A DNA stretch of 38,709 nt from Fragilaria crotonensis (lineage: Eukaryota; Bacillariophyta; Fragilariophyceae; Fragilariales; Fragilariaceae): positions 1 to 38,709 of the forward strand of contig JAKSYS010000604.1 of the NCBI GenBank assembly GCA_022925895.1, read 5' to 3'. The translations under genes were made by a program, and so were the position numbers. Shown here piece after piece: positions 33,661 through 38,709 of this stretch (positions are counted from its first letter, which is position 1; every line of letters begins with the position of its first letter). The notes beneath the pieces were generated by a model that saw nothing but the letters and a program-made list of their open reading frames with translations, did not search any database and had not been told where the DNA came from.

Positions 33661-35015
33661 ATCCGGAGGCATCCACATTAGTAGCCACCGTTGCAAACCA
33701 ATCGTCAAACACAATGTGATATTGGGGAGTGATGTACCCTGTCTCTGGATTCAAAACCAAGGGGACTGTGCTTGCATGCTTCTTGGAGAGCCCCATGTTG
33801 ACAGCGGATGGACCGAGGCTTCCAGCGAGGCAGCTTCTTTCCATCTGCAATGGTTTTCTCAAGAGCATACACAGGACATCCCCACACATGCAGATCATGA
33901 TACTTCCTTTGCTCCCATCTGGACTTAGTGAAGACATCACTTGGACAGAGACCTGTTGCCAAATCAGGAACATGGTTGTGGAGAAAGATAGCATGGGAGA
34001 CTGCCATTGGCCAAAGTGTTGCATCAGCCACATCTGGCCAATGTACCGCTGAATGGAGCATCATTGTCCGAGCGATCGACATGATCGTTTGGATTGCCCT
34101 CTCAGCATGGCCATTGTGATGGTGAGCTCCAACTCCAGCAAACTTGACGACTTGCTTCAGAGTTCCAAGGTGCTCAGTGAACTTAGCTGAGGTGAAGCTC
34201 CCACCATTGTCAGAGAGATAGGATTGTGGAATGACTCCACTGTCCCTTGCCATCAACTCAAAGTTCTGCTTGGCCTTCAGAGTCTCATGAGTGTTCAGAT
34301 GCTTCTGAAACTCAACATGCACAAAGTTGGAAGCATGATCAATGAAGAGGCAGCCACCAGCAAACATGTCTGAGTTCAAGCTCCTTCCAGCTGAAGAGAG
34401 CCTTCCCTTTGTTCCACAAATGAAGTGATCAATGGAGACTTGTTGTCCAGGAGCAAGTTGTCTGCCTTGAGAACTCCAGCTCGATCCTTGATAACAGTTG
34501 TGATCTTGGCAGGAGCTGGTCGCTGATGTTGCTTCCCATATTGGCATGCAGCACACTTGGGAGGGTTGACAATTCGGCAAGCAGCAGTATGGAGTGATCG
34601 ATGCGACTCACTCCGACTCAGGACTCCAGTTCGCATGATGAATTGGATCTTGCGAAAGGAAGGTGTCAAGGCGGTGGTGCCACCTTAATAACTCCTTCTC
34701 AGCTTCAGTCAAGTTGAGGTTGCTCTCATGAACAGTGTTGAGAGTAATGTTGAGAGCTGCAACTGCCTTGGGAGTATCTGAGCTGCGGTGTGCATCAGAG
34801 GTAGGCAAGTTGTTGTCAGGGTTGACTCTTGCAATGAGTTGCCCTCTGGCTTCATCAGAGGTGCCACTCAAGGTCAGTTGATGAGCTTCAATGGTGATGG
34901 TCTCTCCAGGGTAAGCTTGGAGCAAGCTTGTGGTGGATAGGAGCCTGACCTTGATGCAAGACACCAAGTATGCTGGGACCTTGAGCATCCTTAGGTTGCC
35001 CAGAGTATCTTGCAT
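33656..35015 (-). pseudogene. Copia pre-integrase and integrase
   Basis: This domain inserts the cDNA into the host genome. The pre-integrase zinc region reads ELLRWHHRL and, after a frame change near 34660, SFRKIQFIMRTGVL then CAACQYGKQHQ. The HH...CxxC pairing is that of the HHCC domain. The catalytic core (34580-33705) has SIDHFICGTKGRLSSAG (first Asp about 34430), YLSDNGGSF (second Asp), and NGHAERAIQ (Glu), with exactly 35 residues between second Asp and Glu, the DD-35-E signature. WGCPVYALEKTIADGKKLP at the end is typical of copia integrases. All catalytic residues are present in one open frame. Confidence 0.85.
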
Positions 35016-36071
35016 TGCCCACAGAACATGACCTTGGCCTTCAATCCTGAGTCCCTTTGCAATGCCCTGCAGTTGAGTGATAGGGCCAGGGGTGTTGATG
35101 GGTCCAACAAAGTCCTTGCGGTCAGGAGTGATCGAGATGCTTGCACCAGAGTCCCAAATGACGGAAACGTTGAAGCCTTGGGAAGGGATTCGCGGAAGCG
35201 GTCGGTTGACTGGAGAGCCATGCGAAGGATTGTGGAGTAGTTGCCGTTTGGAAACTTAGCCATGTTCACTTGCATTGCCATCTTGCGAGCAGCTTGAAGT
35301 TGCTTGGAGGTCCACTGATGGTTCCCTAGGCCTTGAAGCCAATGGGAGAGACAGGGCGATAGACGCCGTTGGACTTGGGAAGCCTGCGAGCGCGGCGTCG
35401 CTGCTGGCGAAGCGGAGCGTCGAGGTAGGCGTCGTTGACATCGCAGTGGTTGATCCTTGGCCCTTCCTCTTGCGTCGACAAATCCGATGGCGAGCGGGAT
35501 GTGTTACGGAGCTTGGGGCAAGGTTCAGTTGGCCCATGGACGATTGTATCGTTGCAGTGGCGGCAGGTCCAGTGAGTTGATCGCGGAATGGAGCGCTTGG
35601 CGAGTCGACACGCTGAAGGAGAGTCGCCTTGGAGTGAAGGTCGTTCAACTGCACTTGCTGCTGTTGTTCAACCAACGTTGGTGCATTCCTCCGAATGTAG
35701 CGTCCCATGGATCGCAAGTTAATGGGGTACCTGCGATGCAGTCCATGGGAGCGAATACTTCCGGCAGGAACATTCGCGCGTCGTGTGACCTTGCGATTGT
35801 GTTGCTTGAGAGCACGACGATGGCGGCGAGAAGGTAGCTCCTTAGGATCAGGCTCAGGCGATGTTGAGCTGGGCTTAGGACAGTACGACCATGGCCAGTA
35901 AGGCCCAAAGCAATGGAGCAATGAGCGCCTCCTGGTGAGCCTCAAAAATTGCGAGACGTGCGGGCGAACGACCATGACATGCGCTCGAAGGATTGCCATG
36001 ACTTGGCTCCAATCGACGGCGTTAAAATGCGCCATGGCGAGTTGAATAATTTCCAGCGTGGAGGTCCACAT
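34991..36071 (-). pseudogene. Copia linker and aspartic protease region
   Basis: A long basic, low-complexity linker (36071-35256; RRHRRALKQHNRKVTRRANV) precedes the protease. The protease active site reads VIWDSGASISITPDRKDF on the minus strand, with the D-S-G-A box at 35142-35153. Retroviral-type proteases have one such box per monomer and work as dimers to cut the polyprotein. The box lies in a different frame from the 96-codon frame ending at 34991, so the domain is interrupted. Confidence 0.7.
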
Positions 36072-36179
36072 AGTTTTGCAAACGGGACTGAAAATATTGC
36101 CATCACGTAGGTGAGCAGTAGAACGAGTACGGGAGGATCCGGGTCACCATGGTGCGCAGGATAAAGCGCGTCAGTCACA

Positions 36180-36403
36180 CGGGGCGACCTCAATTTCCGT
36201 GGTCCACACCGATGGATCGAAGGCAAGGGAGACATTGTTGATTGCAGAACCAACACCTTGAGGGCCCTCAGAGCTCTTCTTGACGCCAGTGTGCGTTGCC
36301 GTTGCGTGGGTAGTGGTCCAACGCTTGCAGCTTGCGCACCAGTTGAAAGCCTTTCCGTTGGCTTGCTTGACTTGAGGTGCTCCAGATGGAGGAGGAGTAG
36401 ACT
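36180..36403 (-). pseudogene. Copia gag-pol linker with second Cys/His motif
   Basis: On the minus strand, in the frame ending near 36180, the sequence reads KQANGKAFNWCASCKRWTTT followed by HATATHTG. This Cys-x2-Cys plus His pair just after the zinc knuckle recurs in diatom copia elements as I recall them. The function is not established here. Confidence 0.4.
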
Positions 36404-37819
36404 TCAGGACTTGACATCCTTTGGTCTTTCATTGCCATTCCCATTCCTGCCCTTGCCCTTGTTGTTCTCTGGGCATTCAGCGCGACCAGTGTCAGGCTTG
36501 TTGCACTTGTGACAGACTCCTTTCTTGGCAAGTCCAGCACCATTGTTGGAGGCCTTGGACTGGATGAGGTTGAGTACCTCAGCTCTGGTGATTGGAGTGC
36601 CATGTTTCCGAATGCAGCTGGTGGAGCCTTGGTCGCGAGTGTGACGTGCAGGTGGCCACTCCTTCCTGTCAAAGAGCGTCCTGTAGGCATCCTCTGCGTG
36701 AGCGCAGATGTCCTTGTAGGTCAGCTTGTTGACTTGCATGTGAAGGTTGGCAGCTTCCTTGTCCTTGAATCAATGTCCAACAAGGCTTGCTCCAACTTCT
36801 GCTTGACAGATCTCAGGAAGCGGAAGTCCTCGTTGCCAGAACCACCAGCCAAAGAAAGATCTTGAGCATGGCCAGAGTGAGGTTGTGGTCATACTGGCCA
36901 GCAGTTGTCAACTCATTTGCATCCTTGCGAAAGTGAGCTGCCAATTGTTCAAGGTTCTCTCCAGAGTACTGACTTGGGAGCCTGGCCTTGATGATGGCCT
37001 TGAGATCTTCAAACCTCTCAATGGAGGTGGACTGGATTGACTTGAGGAACTGGAGCCAAACAACTGGGAAGGAGTCAGAATCATCCAACTTCTCAGTCAC
37101 CTTGTTGCTGAGCTCAGTGGAGAGTGAAGCAAGCAAATAGGTCCCAGCTGCCATGTCGTTGGTCCTGTCATACTTGTCGTAGCGTTGAACTTGAGCTTCC
37201 GCCAACAACTTTGCCGACTGGACCGTGTACCTGGCGTGAGCCTTGATAACGTTAGTCATCTTGGCGTCGTCAGTTGGGTCCCTGAGGTAAGCAATGGAGT
37301 CCATGGTGTCCTTGAGATGATCCCAGACAACATTCTGGAAGCTGATCAAATCATCACTTGGCTTGAAGGAGATCTTGTGCCCAGTTCTCCTGAAGTTGTA
37401 GCCCTTCTGGGCTGCAGAAACATAGACAGGGCGGAGCTGGTTGGGAGAGGTGTGCTCTAGGAGAGCAATGGAGCCATCCAAACCTGTCCAGGTGTGGTTG
37501 GGCTTTCCACCTGTCCAAGCAGACCATTCATCCTTGGTCACCAAAGTGATTCCCAATGGGGGAACAAGAGGCTTGGAGCTTGAAGGAGCTGGGAGCTCCA
37601 CTGGGGCAGTCATTGGGTTGGGAACTCAAGACAGACTCTTCATCAGTAGCAAGAGTCCTGGCTTGAGCGATTGCCTCGGTGAGGCGAACGTCGACAGGAT
37701 CGGAGATCTCGAATCCTTCTGGATTGCCGCGGCCTTCGACAGCAGTCCAGGATTCCAACAACAGGTTCGTCTGGAAGATTCGTCGGGGACGTAGAGCCTT
37801 CAGATGGTGGAACCGACAT
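36404..37819 (-). pseudogene. Copia gag region with altered zinc knuckle
   Basis: This encodes the structural capsid-like protein. The likely start is ATG 37819 (SVPPSEGSTSPTNLP), with frame changes to the frame at 37860-37528 and then to 37613-36813. The main frame reads WTGLDGSIALLEHTSPNQLR, LVTKDEWSAWTG and YLLASLSTELSNKVTEKL, a helical gag of the type often assigned to the UBN2/retrotrans-gag family. Another change near 36840 leads to ARTxxxF-type sequence and a CCHC box at 36473-36513. There the spacing C-x2-C-x9-C is kept, but Thr stands where His should be. The nucleotides suggest one lost G and one gained C that cancel each other, leaving five altered residues. Confidence 0.7.
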
Positions 37820-38045
37820 GATGATTGGAGTCTTGGCTTGGAAAGCAGATCTTCAACCACTCAACAGATTGCTGACTGCGTACTCGAGTTGGCAGAGAGC
37901 AATGAATCAGCCTAGTCTTGGGAAGACGTGGGGCTGTCGCAGGATCGCCGGAGGAGACCTGCCTTGACGCGAGCGTAACTTCCAGAAAGGAACTTGAAAC
38001 GAGCTTGCCGGAGAGGAAAGTGCGTTAGAGGGTAAGTCTTATTAT

Positions 38046-38061
38046 TGGGCGAAAATAACCA
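38046..38061 (-). other. Candidate tRNA primer-binding site
   Basis: Immediately inside the 5' LTR the minus strand reads TGGTTATTTTCGCCC. TGG complements the CCA end of tRNAs, so a tRNA ending GGGCGAAAATAACCA would fit. The T of TGG is the last LTR base. The primer tRNA is not identified. Confidence 0.4.
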
Positions 38062-38641
38062 GTCGAAGTACACGGCGTGATCAAGGCTGCGTACTAGTTC
38101 GTAGAAATCCGGGTTCGGTCAAACGTAGAGTTATAAATTCTAGTGTTGTTTAACTTATAAGCTTATTTCTAGGTTTCACTTTGAAGGAACCGATTGAATC
38201 TTGCCGATCTACTTTCGCGAAGTTAGAGGGTTGTGGGAGTGAGCATTCAAAGCCTTCATCCCACTGATAAAGGCATTGACATGTCAGCACCAACTCCGCC
38301 TTCACGAGCGAATTGACGAAAGTGACGATCGCAACAACTGTTGCAACATGGCCAGACTTAGCCAACATCATGAAGGACACATGTTGGAAATTAGATAGCA
38401 CATGGAGTGAATTTGCAGTTGAATTGCCCAGGGTAAAGATGGACAAATTGTTGTTGTAGGAAAGGAGGTTATGAGGGCGGAAAGCAGTCCGGGACAACTG
38501 TAGTTTTCGTACTGGCATTTTGCCGTATACAGTTGGCGTGAGAATCTTCGTATCCAAAGCCGGATGGGACTCAGCTGGCGGGGACGAAATTTCAACGTCA
38601 ATAACGGCACAATAACAGCTGTCAGCTGCTGTACCTTGACT
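38061..38641 (-). repeat. Copia 5' LTR (right copy)
   Basis: This 581-bp partner of the left LTR should carry the element promoter. An open frame of 164 codons crosses it on the minus strand. Its ATG is formed by the CATGG target duplication joined to the first LTR bases, so that start is accidental. Confidence 0.9.
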
Positions 38642-38646
38642 CATGG
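38642..38646. other. Target-site duplication, right (CATGG)
   Basis: Five bases abutting the right LTR, partner of CATAG at 30631-30635. Confidence 0.6.
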
Positions 38647-38709
38647 CGGAGGACCCACAAGGTTCGACAGTAGTACAGTACTACAGTACTCCGAGTACTC
38701 GCCAATACT
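38647..38709. repeat. GTACT-rich palindromic repeat at right edge
   Basis: AGTAGTACAGTACTACAGTA followed by CTCCGAGTACTCG forms overlapping palindromes and matches motifs at 12117-12135 and 29501-29555. Truncated by the window edge. Confidence 0.5.

Larger units (their letters stand above)
30636..38641 (-). mobile_element. Ty1/copia LTR retrotransposon, 8.0 kb
   Basis: This is a complete but disrupted copia element on the minus strand, with two LTRs in direct repeat and gene order gag, zinc knuckle, protease, integrase, reverse transcriptase, RNase H. Integrase preceding RT defines Ty1/copia. The 5-bp flanks CATAG (30631-30635) and CATGG (38642-38646) differ at one base and are the likely target duplication. 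LTR ends are AGTC...GACT rather than the common TG...CA. Many 1-nt frame changes break the polyprotein, so it is non-autonomous as written. LTRs differ by over a dozen substitutions and several indels, so the insertion is not recent unless some differences are sequencing errors. Confidence 0.9.

Noticed and set aside
35275..35837. Plus-strand ORFs of 101-126 codons
   Set aside because: Shadows of the minus-strand copia linker and protease region.

Overview
This is eukaryotic nuclear DNA, most likely from a diatom (probably pennate). The evidence is a degraded diatom-type Ty1/copia retrotransposon, copies of the non-LTR element whose reverse transcriptase carries an 'FDNDA..C.DRI' signature, a diatom/fungal-type 'YVDGHER' DDE transposase, short GT-AG introns (79 and 136 bp) and compact convergent genes. 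The species is inference. No rRNA, tRNA or CRISPR array was seen.

Layout. (1) 1-2634, minus: a DDE transposase that runs off the left edge, broken by single-base frame changes. (2) 2635-4740: no confident gene. (3) About 4740-8960, plus: a decayed non-LTR retrotransposon with endonuclease, reverse transcriptase (catalytic YxDD segment missing), RNase H, a CxxC motif and a basic tail. (4) 9254-11935, minus: a membrane-anchored glycosyltransferase joining a GT17 domain to a second nucleotide-sugar-transferase-like domain. (5) 11936-19914: gene-poor DNA with a 345-bp near-perfect palindrome (12149-12493), a 31-39 bp minisatellite (15268-15544) and a second non-LTR copy (16200-17450). (6) 19915-27127, plus: a very large housekeeping-type gene with a beta-propeller, a helical middle, a ConA/LamG-like jelly roll and a second propeller-like region. 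(7) 27217-27907, minus: a small spliced gene ending in a CaaX box, converging on the large gene with 89 bp between stop codons. (8) About 30180-30635: a third retroelement fragment. (9) 30636-38641, minus: an 8.0-kb copia element with two LTRs (586 and 581 bp), a 5-bp target duplication with one mismatch, a polypurine tract, and gag, protease, integrase, RT and RNase H.

A recurring feature is that every long coding region, host or transposon, is interrupted by 1-nt frame changes with few or no internal stops, several of them in G or C homopolymers. This looks more like uncorrected indels in the assembly than genuine decay for the host genes; the transposons are probably decayed as well. The host genes do not form an operon or pathway. 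The two likely functional large proteins concern glycan synthesis in the secretory pathway and a large scaffold of membrane-coat-like architecture.
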